From positions 1,550,001 through 1,614,000 of the forward strand of contig CP136534.1 in the NCBI GenBank assembly GCA_051016205.1: a stretch of 64,000 nucleotides of DNA, read 5' to 3'. Shown here in pieces: positions 44,346 to 53,611 of the stretch (its first letter is position 1; the number at the start of each line of letters is the position of its first letter). The position numbers and the translations under genes are program-made. The notes under the pieces are model-generated. The model was not told where the DNA came from and made no database searches. It worked only from the letters and a program-made list of their open reading frames with translations. The stretch is from Acuticoccus sp051016205. GTDB taxonomy: Bacteria; Pseudomonadota; Alphaproteobacteria; Rhizobiales; Amorphaceae.

Positions 44346-44555
44346 ATGGAAAAAGGCACAGTAAAGTGGTACAATTCCACAAAAGGATATGGCTTCATCA
44401 GCCCTGATAGTGGCGGCAACGACGTGTTCGTGCATGTCAGCGCAGTGGAGCGTGCTGGCCTCGGAGACCTCAGAGAAGGCGATAAGATCTCCTACGAGAT
44501 TGAGGTCGACCGCAACCGCGGCAAATCCTCCGCGGTCAACTTGCAGGCACTCTAG
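44346..44555 (+). CDS. Cold-shock domain protein (CspA family)
   Basis: The 69-residue protein is a single cold-shock OB fold with RNP1-like KGYGFISPD and RNP2-like DVFVHVSAVE. It begins EKGTVKWYNSTKGYG. It binds single-stranded RNA and DNA without strong sequence preference and melts mRNA structure. It is located directly after the DEAD-box helicase, a pairing that makes sense for RNA remodelling in cold or stress. The stop codon TAG is part of the hairpin that follows. Confidence 0.95.
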   Translation: MEKGTVKWYNSTKGYGFISPDSGGNDVFVHVSAVERAGLGDLREGDKISYEIEVDRNRGKSSAVNLQAL

Positions 44556-44585
44556 GGGGCCGATCCAAACGGATCGAACCCCTAG
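44552..44585 (+). terminator. Hairpin at the end of the cold-shock gene
   Basis: A 7-bp stem (CTAGGGG/CCCCTAG), a 2x2 mismatch, a 6-bp stem (CGATCC/GGATCG) and an AAAC loop begin within the cold-shock stop codon. A run of T does not follow, so strict intrinsic termination is unproven. It may end the mRNA or protect its 3' end. Confidence 0.5.
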
Positions 44586-44799
44586 ACCATTCGTTTGATG
44601 GATCAACTTATCCAGTCATTTGAGTGTCTTAGGGCAAAGCCCTACGCTCATGCAGTGGGACTCAAATGTCTGGGCCGATCCACCAGTACGGCCACGGCCC
44701 AATGCGATGTCTCGGGTGAGCGTGGTCACCACGCTCACCCGGCCCGGGCGGCGCGCGCATTCAGGTGGAGGGTCCAACTCCTGAGTAGGATGGGGCCCA

Positions 44800-44853
44800 A
44801 TGAGCAAGACGACGAACAAATGTTCGCCTGAGGCGCGCGAGCGCGCGGTGCGG
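44800..44853 (+). pseudogene. IS3-family transposase OrfA, N-terminal scrap
   Basis: The first 18 codons (SKTTNKCSPEARERAVR) match the start of IS3-family OrfA proteins, and the bases before it resemble the upstream region of such elements. The frame then runs straight into unrelated IS91-like sequence, so only this scrap remains. Confidence 0.65.
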
Positions 44854-45903
44854 CCGGAGCCACATCGCGCACAACTCCTGCAAGAACTGGCAGTGTCCGA
44901 AGTGCCAGGGACCTGCTGCAAGAGACTGGACGGCGGCTCGAGCGGCCGATCTGATGCCGGTCGAGCGCTTCCATGTGGCCTTTACCCTGCTGGCGGCCAT
45001 TGCCCACATCGCTTTCTGGAACCGGCGCTGTCGACGATCTCCTGTTCCGCGCCGCTGCCGAGACGTTGAGCACAATCGCCGCCGATCCATGTCAACTTGA
45101 AGTCCGTATCGGCATAATCGAGGTGCTGCACACCCGTGCCGGAGGCGCGTCTTCGACACGAGGGGATCGGCACTCACGCACCATTCGCATGTCCGTATTG
45201 TCGGGCCGGGCGGTGGCTTCTCGCTCGTGGGCGATCTGGATCGCTTCCTGCCGAGGGTTCTTGCTCCCTGGCAAGTGCTTGTCCCGCCTCTTCCGGCGGT
45301 TGTTTCCGACCGGCCTCGTTGCGCTCCACAGTGCTGGAAAGCCCCGTTTACTTGGTGCCCGCATCGACCTCGTCGATGAGGCGGTCTTCGCCGCACATCT
45401 CGCCCCGTCGCGAAAAGTCGAGTGAGCCGTCTAAGTCAAACCTGCGTTCGGCGGTCCTGAAGCGGTGCTCGCCTCTCTCAGGGGCTATGTCCACGGGGTG
45501 GCAATCTCCAACAGCCGCCTCGTCAGCGTCGATACCGAGACCGTCATCTTAAGGTGGCAAGACTATCGCGCCCCGGATCGTGCCCGTCAGAAGGGGATTC
45601 ACCTTTCGACCAGCGACTTCAATCGGCGGTTTCCGATGCACCTTCCGCCCGAAGGCTTCCACCGGGTCCGCCACTACGGGCCCTTCGCAAGCCGTACGCG
45701 GCGGAGCACCACCGCGGCCATCCGCAGGTTGTTTGAGCCAGGTGTGCCCGAAGACGCTGACGTTACCGGGACGACGCCGACGACACGGCAGAGCTCCAAC
45801 CGCGCTTACGCCAACCATCGTCCCACTGCGTGGGCGTCATGCGTATCATCGAATCCTTCAGACTGGGGGCGCTGCCACGCAGCCGCAATCAGCCCTGAAA
45901 GGT
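44846..45903 (+). pseudogene. IS91-family transposase, decayed
   Basis: Pieces of an IS91 transposase can be read across all three + frames. They include the zinc-binding WQCPKCQGPAARDW, MPVERFHVAFTL and AIAHIAFWNRR (about 44860-45025); LLFRAAAETLSTIAADP and IGIIEVLHTR (45030-45130); FFLPGKCLSRLFRRLF-type sequence; GYVHGVAISNSRLVSVDTE and RWQDYRAPDRARQKG (45480-45600); then GFHRVRHYGPFASRTRR and MRIIESFRLGALPRS at the end. Several indels separate the pieces and the catalytic region is scrambled. It is inactive. Confidence 0.85.
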
Positions 45904-46051
45904 GACGGCGTGAGCGCTTCCAGGATATCGTTGTGACTGCGTATCGCTCAACACCATTAGCGCCATGTCTCGCTCCCGTTTGGGAGCTTGAGTCATGACA
46001 ATCGTTACAATGGCGTTGATTGGCCGACAACCCTAGGAGGTAATAGATTCG

Positions 46052-47503
46052 TCAAGGTCGAATACGGGACACTATCACCTCGTCAGGATCATACCGGGCC
46101 GCTATGGCTTCGAGTTCGGCCGAGTTCGGCCCCCACCAGTGTTTGAGATTGTCGAGGCGGTCAGCGTAGTTCACGTAGCGCGCGCCCGAGAGGTTCGATG
46201 CGAGGCGCTGGCGTACGTCGCAAAGATGTCGATCGAGCCGGGCAGTAGTTTGTGCGTCTTGAACCTCAGGCTCAACCAGCTCCCATTGCATAAGAAGTCT
46301 TTCGCTGCGGTGGGCGAAGGCGGTCGAGCTTATGGACTGCTCGTGAACCGCCCCGTCGGCGGGCTCGATCAGGACGCAGCCGCCGAAAAGATCGGCTGAA
46401 AACTGCGCCTCATCGACGAACCGCACCACCGCATCGGCGTCGTCCGGCCCGATCCGCCCGCGCATGAAATCGCTTGCGACACGCATGGGCCGCAAGGCTT
46501 CGGGCGCCGGCTCATTCAAGGACGGCAGCGGAATCAGCTCCGTGACGGCATCGAAGTAGTTCTCCTCGTTGACGTGCGCGGCCGTCAGAGCCGGATGCGA
46601 CAGAAGCGGGTCCAGCAACGTCTCTGCCTCGATCCGCGGTCCGAGATACTGGCCCGACATCTGCACAATCGGGATTCCGGGGATGCAGCCGGGCGGGCCC
46701 ACCATGCTGGTGTCGAGGTAGCGGTCCGCCCCGGTGGATCGCATCTTCATTTTGACATCGAGCGAGCGCGGCGCGCCGGCGAGGATGTTGTCGTAGGCAA
46801 GCACCATCTCCCGGGCCGCTTGCCACGAGAAGTCCAGCGAGAATGCCGTCACTGCGCCGACCTCGAATGTGCGCAGGGCGAATTCTGTCACGATGCCGGC
46901 TGCGCCGCCGCCGCCGCGACAGGCCCAGAAGAGATCGGCATGGGCGCCTTCGCCGACCGTCACCATGTCGCCGGCGCCGGTGACAATCGTTGCTTCCACC
47001 ACGCTGTCGATGGTGAGGCCATAGACCCGCGAGGCGTAGCCGAAGCCGCCGCCGGCGAGAAGACCACCCAAAGCAACGGTGCCGCAGTCGCCGAGCGGCA
47101 GCGCCCGCCCCGATGGCGATAATGCCTCGGCGAGCGCCAGGACGCGGCAACCGGGTTGCGCCCGGACCAGGCCATCCGGCGACAGGTTCATTTCGCTCAT
47201 GTGCGACAGGTCGACGAGAACGGTGCCTTCGCGCACCGGGAAGCCGTCGAAGGCATGCCCGCCGGAGCGTGGCGACAGCCGCACACCTTCGCGGCGCGCC
47301 CATCGAATTGTCTCAGCGACATCGGCCGTTCCTGTCGGTCTGATCACCGCGAGCGGCTCGCGGCTGCGCGCGGCCGGGTGCCAGACCGTCCGGCCCTCAT
47401 CGTAGACGGTGCTGCCGCCGAGCCCCACCGCGTCGGCGCCCACTGCACAGCGCAATGCATCCCAGTCGGGTACCCGACCGGTCGCCAAAGTCTTCAACAC
47501 CAT
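46052..47503 (-). CDS. FAD-binding oxidoreductase, berberine-bridge-enzyme-like
   Basis: The 483-residue protein has an FAD_binding_4 domain (VRLSPRSGGHAFDGFPVREG, then LGDCGTVALGGLLAGGG and DLFWACRGGGGAAGIVTEF) and the C-terminal BBE motif YVNYADRLDNLKHWWGPN. The histidine in GGHAFDG and the cysteine in GDCGTVALGG are at the positions used for double covalent FAD attachment in this family. Members oxidise alcohols, sugars or amine-containing metabolites with O2 or F420. No signal peptide. The gene diverges from the EamA transporter by about 127 bases; the substrate is unknown. Confidence 0.87.
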   Translation of the reverse strand: MVLKTLATGRVPDWDALRCAVGADAVGLGGSTVYDEGRTVWHPAARSREPLAVIRPTGTADVAETIRWARREGVRLSPRSGGHAFDGFPVREGTVLVDLSHMSEMNLSPDGLVRAQPGCRVLALAEALSPSGRALPLGDCGTVALGGLLAGGGFGYASRVYGLTIDSVVEATIVTGAGDMVTVGEGAHADLFWACRGGGGAAGIVTEFALRTFEVGAVTAFSLDFSWQAAREMVLAYDNILAGAPRSLDVKMKMRSTGADRYLDTSMVGPPGCIPGIPIVQMSGQYLGPRIEAETLLDPLLSHPALTAAHVNEENYFDAVTELIPLPSLNEPAPEALRPMRVASDFMRGRIGPDDADAVVRFVDEAQFSADLFGGCVLIEPADGAVHEQSISSTAFAHRSERLLMQWELVEPEVQDAQTTARLDRHLCDVRQRLASNLSGARYVNYADRLDNLKHWWGPNSAELEAIAARYDPDEVIVSRIRP

Positions 47504-47630
47504 CGTGGTCGCGCCCGCGTGGGCGGGCGCCCTTTCGTAACCCTCAGCGCCGGCCTATGGTGATCGCTCTCGCGGCCGCGTCAAGGTGCGTGGCGCGACG
47601 CGCCCAGGCCGGCCGGAGGACACGACGCCG

Positions 47631-48518
47631 ATGAGCCACACCATCGGCATCGCGCTCGTTGTGCTCGCCAGCGCGTTCTTTGCTTCAGCGGGTCTCTTCG
47701 TCCAGTTCGCAAGCCCGCTGGCATCAAGCTGGGTGGCGCTCTTCGCCGGGCTTGCAATCGGTGCCGTCGCCGTCCTGCCGTACGCAATCATTCGCCGCGG
47801 CCTTAGCGGATTGAAGACGGATCGGCCGTTCACCTACCTGGCACGCGGCCTGGTCAGCGTCGGGCAGGTGGGCACGCTGTTTCTTGCGCTTCACAGTATT
47901 CCGCTGACGGACGCGCTTCTGCTGCGCGAAACGGCACCGCTTTGGCTCCCGATCCTTTCCGCCATATTCCTCGGCGAGCCCATGCCGGCCCGCTTCTGGG
48001 GCGCGATCGCTTTCGGTTTCTTCGGCGTCGCCCTGGTCCTCCATCCCAAGCTCGGCACGCTGACGCTGGGCTATCTGGTGGCCGTCTTGAACGGAATCCT
48101 CTTCGCGGTGCAGAGCTTGTTGACCCGACGCCTCAACAAGCTGGGCGAGCCGCAGACGCGCATCCTTTTCTACATCTATCTAATCGGCACGGCAGCTGCC
48201 TTCGGGCCGGCCGTAGCCACGTTTGCGCCGCTCGACCTGACGAGCGTGGTCTGGCTCGGCCTGTCGGGTCTGTGTCTATTGGCATCCACCGGCTGCCTGG
48301 TGGTCGCGTTCGGTGCCGCGCCGGCTTGGCTTTTGGCGCCTGCGGGGTACAGTGCCGTCATCTTCGCGGCCTTGTTGGACTGGCTGGTCCTGGGCACAGT
48401 ACCCGACTTCAGCGCTGCCGCCGGCATGGTGATCGTCGTCGCATCCGGCATTGCCATCATCCTCCTCAGCCGGCATTCCCGTCACGCCTCGCCCGCTCCG
48501 GGCGCGCACCATCCTTGA
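47631..48518 (+). CDS. EamA/DMT-family transporter
   Basis: The 295-residue protein consists of two EamA repeats of five helices each. The first starts at IGIALVVLASAFFASAGLF and contains LRETAPLWLPILSAIFLGEP; the second ends AGMVIVVASGIAIILLS. ATG 47631 follows GGAGGA by ten bases; an earlier in-frame start at 47586 would add a non-membrane lead. DMT transporters usually export metabolites or amino acids. It lies 8 bases before the PurD-like ligase, so it may export that ligase's product. Confidence 0.88.
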   Translation: MSHTIGIALVVLASAFFASAGLFVQFASPLASSWVALFAGLAIGAVAVLPYAIIRRGLSGLKTDRPFTYLARGLVSVGQVGTLFLALHSIPLTDALLLRETAPLWLPILSAIFLGEPMPARFWGAIAFGFFGVALVLHPKLGTLTLGYLVAVLNGILFAVQSLLTRRLNKLGEPQTRILFYIYLIGTAAAFGPAVATFAPLDLTSVVWLGLSGLCLLASTGCLVVAFGAAPAWLLAPAGYSAVIFAALLDWLVLGTVPDFSAAAGMVIVVASGIAIILLSRHSRHASPAPGAHHP

Positions 48519-48526
48519 GACCGACC

Positions 48527-49840
48527 ATGATCGCACTTCTCGGCCACTGCAGCGCTCGCGAGCAAATGATCTTTCAGCGCCTCAGTCGCGAATGCGGCGA
48601 CGAGGTCCGCTTCTACCTGATCGGCGAGCACCCCGTCGTGAGCGGCGACCCGCGCACCGTGAAGGTCAGGCCGGACGATCCGAAGGCAAACGCCCGTCTG
48701 ATCCGCGAGGATGGGGTGTCTCTTGTTCTCATCACCGACACGTTGCTGTTGCAAACCGATGCGCTCGACGCCTGTACCGCCGAAGGGATCGCTGCCCTCG
48801 GTCCTTCGCGCCACGCCGCGCTCATCGAGGCCCGCAAGAGCCTGACCAAGGACATCGCCACTGCCGCCGGTGTTCCGACCCCGCAAGGTTGGCTCGTCAA
48901 GACCGCTGAGGAAGCAAAGGCGCTTCTACGGCGCAACTGGTCGGAAGACCACAAGTACGTGGTGAAAACGGACGCTCTCATCGCTGACGCCATCCACCGT
49001 GCGATGGTGCCGGAGGATCTGGAAGAAGGCGAGCAGGACGTCGACGAAGAGCTTGAGGCGCTCCTTATCGCTCATGAAGATGCAGGCCTCGTCATCGAGC
49101 GCCGTGTCACGGGATTTGAGACCTCCGTCCACGTTCTCTGGGACGGTTCGTCATACGTTTTGATGCCGCCCGTGCGCGACTACAAGCGTGTGGGCGACGG
49201 CGACACTGGCCCCAACACCTTCGGCGCGGCCTCTATCGCGTGCGGGCATGGTTTCGGGCCAGAGCTGGAGCGCGCGCTTCGCGAACGCATCATCGAGCCG
49301 GCGCTCAGCGCGATCGCCGACGCGGGTTACGGCTACCGCGGCTTCGTGTATTTCGGCGTGATGCTGCTCGAAGACGGGCCGACACTGCTTGAGATCAATG
49401 TTCGGCCCGGTAATCCGGAGTTCATCGCGCTGCTTGGACTTCTCGACGGTGGCTTCTGCGACCTCGTCCGGCACGCGGCGGCAGGAACACTCCACCGCGC
49501 GGGCGTGTCCTGGCACAGAAAATACTGTGGCACGGTGTTCGCGCTCGGCGCCGGGTACCCGCACACGATGACGCCGGCCCCGGTTCCAATCGTCGGGCTC
49601 GAGGAGGCCGTGGCCGCCGGCGACACGCTCGTGGAAGATGTCGCCCGAGGTGCCGACGGCAGATTGCAGGTCGCGGGCGGCCGCGTCGCAGCACCCTTTG
49701 CCCTGGGCGACACCATCGAGGCAGCACGCGAACGGGTCGCTAAGCGCCTTGCCGACATCAGCTTTGAGGGTAAGCATTTTCGCAGCGACCTCGGCTACGC
49801 CATCCACCCAAAGCTCTTCGCCGCGCCGGCTGCATCTTGA
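48527..49840 (+). CDS. PurD-like ATP-grasp ligase (GARS-related paralogue)
   Basis: The 437-residue protein follows the layout of phosphoribosylamine-glycine ligase: an N-terminal Rossmann part (MIALLGHCSAREQMIF), a linker with ALGPSRHAALIEARKSLTKD, the ATP-grasp domain (YVVKTDALIAD, GLVIERRVTGFETSVHVLWDG) and a C-terminal part. Two motifs differ: the usual PNTGGMG loop reads PNTFGAAS, and the late R-F-G-D-P-E-T-Q reads RPGNPEF. It is therefore probably a specialised carboxylate-amine ligase rather than the purine enzyme. Coupled to the EamA transporter. Confidence 0.72.
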   Translation: MIALLGHCSAREQMIFQRLSRECGDEVRFYLIGEHPVVSGDPRTVKVRPDDPKANARLIREDGVSLVLITDTLLLQTDALDACTAEGIAALGPSRHAALIEARKSLTKDIATAAGVPTPQGWLVKTAEEAKALLRRNWSEDHKYVVKTDALIADAIHRAMVPEDLEEGEQDVDEELEALLIAHEDAGLVIERRVTGFETSVHVLWDGSSYVLMPPVRDYKRVGDGDTGPNTFGAASIACGHGFGPELERALRERIIEPALSAIADAGYGYRGFVYFGVMLLEDGPTLLEINVRPGNPEFIALLGLLDGGFCDLVRHAAAGTLHRAGVSWHRKYCGTVFALGAGYPHTMTPAPVPIVGLEEAVAAGDTLVEDVARGADGRLQVAGGRVAAPFALGDTIEAARERVAKRLADISFEGKHFRSDLGYAIHPKLFAAPAAS

Positions 49841-49842
49841 TG

Positions 49843-49868
49843 GCCGCGCCTACGGCCGACGGCGCGGC
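49843..49868. repeat. GC-rich inverted repeat after the ATP-grasp gene
   Basis: Arms GCCGCGCC and GGCGCGGC form a perfect 8-bp stem around a 10-base loop, starting two bases after the ATP-grasp stop. No T run follows. It is probably a transcript-end structure between this gene and the convergent small gene. Confidence 0.45.
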
Positions 49869-49981
49869 GGGCTCGCACGGGCGGCCCTTCCGTCAGCGCT
49901 CCGCCCTGTCGGTTTGCGCAACTGGAAGCGGCGCATGTCGAAGGCGTGGCGGGATTTGATCCAGCGCGTTGTCGCGAAGTC

Positions 49982-50272
49982 TCAGCGCGTCTCCTCCATG
50001 GCACGCTGCATGTCCGCCCAGCTGAGCACAGGCACCTCCTCGATCATCGCTCCGAGCGCCGCGAACAGTGGCTCGTGGATCGTAAGGAGTTTGTAGACCT
50101 CTTCCACTTCGTGGACGAAGATCGCGCCGCGGCAACCGTCGATCATCGTGAAGTACGCCGCTTCCGGCTTGATCTTTTCCATGAGCGCCTCGAACGCGGC
50201 CTGCATCGAGCCGTCCGCGATCGCCCGGTTGCCGGCCTCGACGGGGACCTTGACCGTCATCATCAACTTCAT
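49982..50272 (-). CDS. Small conserved hypothetical protein
   Basis: ATG 50272, with AGGAG about nine bases upstream, gives 96 residues. The sequence MKLMMTVKVPVEAGNRAIAD, then KIKPEAAYFTMIDGCRGAIF and LLTIHEPLFAALGAMIEEVP suggests a small ferredoxin-like alpha/beta fold of the kind found in panel-like DUF3303 proteins. No catalytic residues or signal peptide are evident. It stands alone between two larger transcription units. Confidence 0.7.
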   Translation of the reverse strand: MKLMMTVKVPVEAGNRAIADGSMQAAFEALMEKIKPEAAYFTMIDGCRGAIFVHEVEEVYKLLTIHEPLFAALGAMIEEVPVLSWADMQRAMEETR

Positions 50273-50452
50273 GCCGCACTCCTGAGACCGACTTTCATCC
50301 GTTAAGCGTTCTGGCTGACGAATGATGCCGGCACGTGCGCGTTCGCGCAACGCCGGCACCGCTAACGATTGCGAAGTCCGCAAGCGTTCGCCAGAGATGT
50401 ATGGATTTCACTTGATCCGCTAACTGGCCTCCAGCTTCGCCGACAAACGTGC

Positions 50453-52351
50453 TCATTGCCAGCACGCGGCAAAGAAGCCACGGCTCGTCGCCCACTCCTT
50501 AAAGCAATCACCTTCCGGGTTCAGGATCAAAGGCACGTAGATCGATGGTCGCCGACCGTCGATGATGTATTGTTGGCTCGTCCACCAGTTTGTCGGCGCG
50601 ATTGTCTGCAAATTGAGCGAGAGGGCCACGTCTTCCTCATCCGACGCGAGAACCGGCGGGTAATAGCCGTTTGTCGGGTCGAGGGAGTACAGGCCGCTGC
50701 TACCTTTATATTTTTGCTCTGAGCCGACAAAATTCGCGACGATCAGATAAGCTTGGGCTGTCTTAGCGGTGGAGTACCAGAAAACATTCGTGTTCGGCGG
50801 ATAGGGAGCGGCAAGGAAACCCTTGTCCAGCCCATCGGCCAGGCCGAACTGGCCGTTCCAAGCCGCGGGCATGGCGATGATGTCAGCACGATTGACGCTC
50901 AGCACATCTGCGGCCTCCGGGTACTTTGCTTCGCCGCCGAACAGGAGCCCAATGCGGCCGATCTCGGTCCCGAAAACCGGCAAAGCATCGCCGCCCGAGA
51001 GCCAGACCGACTCCTGTTCGTCCGGATGGGTCTTGCGGTATCTGCCCACAACATTTCCGCCGGGATCGAGAAGCGTCGCCAGTGTGTAAAGCGTATTGTC
51101 CGCTTCTTCCGTCACGCTATAGACCACATACGACGCGTAAGTCTTGGCGACTGAGCGAAAGTATCCGTCAGCTTCATCCTTGAGCGTTGCAAATTGTCGG
51201 GCCTCGGTTGCAGAAACTGGCAAGCCGGTGAGAGAGTTTTCGGGCATGACGATCAAATTCGTCAGCATCGTCGCGCTGGCGGCCAGATAGCGGTCGATCG
51301 CCGCCTTGTTGGCGTTCAGATCGCCGATGTTCGGCTCAAACTGCACTGCCAGAGCGCTGACCCGGTGAGACTGCTTCGAGGCAAGCATGGGCCGCGGCGA
51401 CATATTCAGTAAGATGTCGCCGTAAAGTTCTGGGCGGCGTTGGCTCAGAAGTTCTTTCGCATGGTTTTCAAACGCTGCGGGATCGACCTCCGCGTAGATG
51501 ATCCTCGGCTCGCCGGGGGTCGGTCCCGCGCCTTTTTGAGTGCTCACGGGCGCCTGCGCCAGGTTTTTGCCGCTTGGGTCCCAGACCGATGCGCCACCAA
51601 GGTAGTGGACGCCGATGCCAAGCATCTCGTTCTTCTCCACATCGTTGCGGTTAGCAGCCACGACATAAAGCCCGTTCATCACCGCTTGCTGCTGCACGTC
51701 CGAGATCGAAATGTGGACGCCGGCCTGCTCTGGATCAGGGTCGAGCATGCGGCCGGAGCTCGCGATGAACGCCAGCACGTTCGCACCCTTAAGCGCGGCA
51801 AGACGTGCCGATTGGTAAAAATAATCATCGTAGCAGATGATGATGGAGATCTTGCCCAATGGCGTATCGAACACGGGCACGCCGAGATTGCCCTGGGCTG
51901 CCCAACCAGACTCCAACAGGAAGAGATTGTTTTTCCGATACTTGCCGACGAGACCCTCTGGTCCAACAAGAAATGCTGCATTGTAATAAAGCCCGGTGTC
52001 AGGATCGACCTCCGGCATGCCGACGACAATGTGGACACCGAGTTCGCGCGCGAGCGGTTCGAAGAAGTTCGTCGTCTTACCGGGGATCGTATCGACAAAC
52101 GGCGCGATCTCTTCCCTTGACCCATAAAGGTATCCTGTTGTGCCCATCTCGGGAAACAGGATGAGCTTGGCATCCTGCGCAGCGGCCTCGCGGACGACGG
52201 CTTCCATCGCCGGAAAATTCTGCTCGCGCTGCTTAAACTCTGGATTGAATTCGGCAGCCGCAACTTTGTACGGATCGGCTGCAGCGCTCGTAGTCGAAAG
52301 GCCGACTGACGCAACAAAACAACTGAGGCAGATCAAGATCGCATAACGCAT
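50453..52351 (-). CDS. Secreted two-domain nitrilase-superfamily protein
   Basis: The 632-residue protein begins with a signal peptide (AILICLSCFVASVGLSTTSA) and carries two carbon-nitrogen hydrolase domains. The first has the full triad: Glu68 in FPEMG, Lys140 in YRKNN and Cys173 in IICYDDY. The second (from about residue 330) keeps Glu371 in MPENSLTG and Lys440 in YRKTHP, but the cysteine site reads GLLFGGEAKYPE, with glycine 472 in place of cysteine. Only the first domain can be catalytic. Vertebrate vanins and bacterial relatives show such duplicated or extended C-N hydrolases. Periplasmic amide or nitrile hydrolysis is expected. Confidence 0.85.
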   Translation of the reverse strand: MRYAILICLSCFVASVGLSTTSAAADPYKVAAAEFNPEFKQREQNFPAMEAVVREAAAQDAKLILFPEMGTTGYLYGSREEIAPFVDTIPGKTTNFFEPLARELGVHIVVGMPEVDPDTGLYYNAAFLVGPEGLVGKYRKNNLFLLESGWAAQGNLGVPVFDTPLGKISIIICYDDYFYQSARLAALKGANVLAFIASSGRMLDPDPEQAGVHISISDVQQQAVMNGLYVVAANRNDVEKNEMLGIGVHYLGGASVWDPSGKNLAQAPVSTQKGAGPTPGEPRIIYAEVDPAAFENHAKELLSQRRPELYGDILLNMSPRPMLASKQSHRVSALAVQFEPNIGDLNANKAAIDRYLAASATMLTNLIVMPENSLTGLPVSATEARQFATLKDEADGYFRSVAKTYASYVVYSVTEEADNTLYTLATLLDPGGNVVGRYRKTHPDEQESVWLSGGDALPVFGTEIGRIGLLFGGEAKYPEAADVLSVNRADIIAMPAAWNGQFGLADGLDKGFLAAPYPPNTNVFWYSTAKTAQAYLIVANFVGSEQKYKGSSGLYSLDPTNGYYPPVLASDEEDVALSLNLQTIAPTNWWTSQQYIIDGRRPSIYVPLILNPEGDCFKEWATSRGFFAACWQ

Positions 52352-52723
52352 CGCAGACTCTCCTCGCTATTTTTCTATCGTCCTCAATTGACCCGGTCCG
52401 GGTCGCAAACGAATGGGACGCTGACGCATCATGCTGTTCGAATGCCTCCAGAACAAGCACGAGCATGTCCATCGGGTCGTGTCCTACGGGCAGAGGACAG
52501 CGCAGGCGGGCTTCGAAAACCGTCAGATGGCCTCTCCAGTCCCGATGCGTTCTTCCAAAGGCGACACGCTTGACGGTTGGGAGATTAGGTCGGAAGATTC
52601 CCCAAAGCGACAATCTACGTTCCCGGCCAGCATTCGCCGCGCCCTATTGATGGGAACCTAGCGTCGGCGCGCGAAGCAGGTTCACGTCAGACTCTGCTGA
52701 GACAAAAGAAAGGGCTTCATGTA
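52352..52723. other. Divergent intergenic interval, nitrilase / aldolase
   Basis: About 370 bases between divergent genes, with only short chance frames. It should contain promoters for both, but I see no clear operator. GAAAGGG at 52708-52714 is the ribosome site of the aldolase gene. Confidence 0.4.
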
Positions 52724-53611
52724 ATGAACCTAGATTGGCTACATGGTTCTTTCGTTCCGCTTGTCGTTCCATTTGACGAAGGCAGAGTCGACTATGGTGC
52801 ATTTTCGAAGATCTGTGAGTGGCAGATCGAGAAAGGTAGTCACGGCCTTTTGGTCAATGCAACGAGCGGCGAGCCGACGACACTCACGCTTGAAGAGCGT
52901 GCCAGACTTGTTGAGGTGGCCAAAGATGTTTCGGCCGGGCGTGTGCCAATCTGTGCCGGGACCGCGTCTCAATCACACGCAGAGACAGTGGAACTCGTCG
53001 GGCGGTACGAGAGATTGGATGTCGATGCGATCGTTGTCGTCACCCCGTATTATTGCAAGCCACCACAACGGGCTTTGGTTGAGTTTTTCTCAGATGTTGG
53101 CCGACGGACGAGCAAGCCGATTCTAATCTATCATATTCCAGGCCGCGCAGCAGTAAGCCTTACCCTAGATACGATATTGGAGATCAAGGATCGTGTTGAC
53201 AATTTGGCCGGCCTCAAAAACACAGACACGGATATAGTTTTAGTCAATCGAGTTCTCAGTCAGATTCAAGAGTTCCGAATTTTCTGCGGGACTGAATTTA
53301 TGAGTCTGCCGATGCTCGCCGTCGGCGGATGCGGTATCATGATTTCGCTGAGTAACGTGGTGCCCGACAAGATTGCATTGCTCTACGATTACCACAAGGG
53401 CGGTAAAGTTGACATGACTCATAGCCTGAATAACGAGCTTGAAGAACTTTTTTACGCCGTAGGTTTTGACACTCCGCCAATCACAACGAAGTATATGGTC
53501 AAGAGAATTGGCGTTATAAGCAAGAATGAGCATCGCTTGCCATTGGTAACAACCACTCCAGAGCTAGAGAAGCGGCTCGACGCCGTTTTGAGTCGTGCTG
53601 GGTTGATCTAA
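52724..53611 (+). CDS. Dihydrodipicolinate synthase (DapA)/NAL family aldolase
   Basis: The 295-residue protein has the DapA-family barrel. The Schiff-base lysine is in NLAGLKNTDTD, the proton-relay tyrosine in ILIYHIPGRAAV, and the substrate loop reads LLVNATSGEPTTLT, where true DapA has G-T-T-G-E. The family includes N-acetylneuraminate lyase and several pyruvate-dependent sugar-acid aldolases; the ATSGEP loop and isolated position suggest a catabolic member rather than lysine biosynthesis. The gene is noticeably A/T-rich compared with its neighbours, suggesting acquisition. It has no operon partner on its strand. Confidence 0.87.
   Translation: MNLDWLHGSFVPLVVPFDEGRVDYGAFSKICEWQIEKGSHGLLVNATSGEPTTLTLEERARLVEVAKDVSAGRVPICAGTASQSHAETVELVGRYERLDVDAIVVVTPYYCKPPQRALVEFFSDVGRRTSKPILIYHIPGRAAVSLTLDTILEIKDRVDNLAGLKNTDTDIVLVNRVLSQIQEFRIFCGTEFMSLPMLAVGGCGIMISLSNVVPDKIALLYDYHKGGKVDMTHSLNNELEELFYAVGFDTPPITTKYMVKRIGVISKNEHRLPLVTTTPELEKRLDAVLSRAGLI

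Noticed and set aside
47942..49840. A 632-residue version of the ATP-grasp ligase
   Set aside because: The first 195 codons overlap the EamA gene and show no fold; ATG 48527 begins directly at the conserved Rossmann part.
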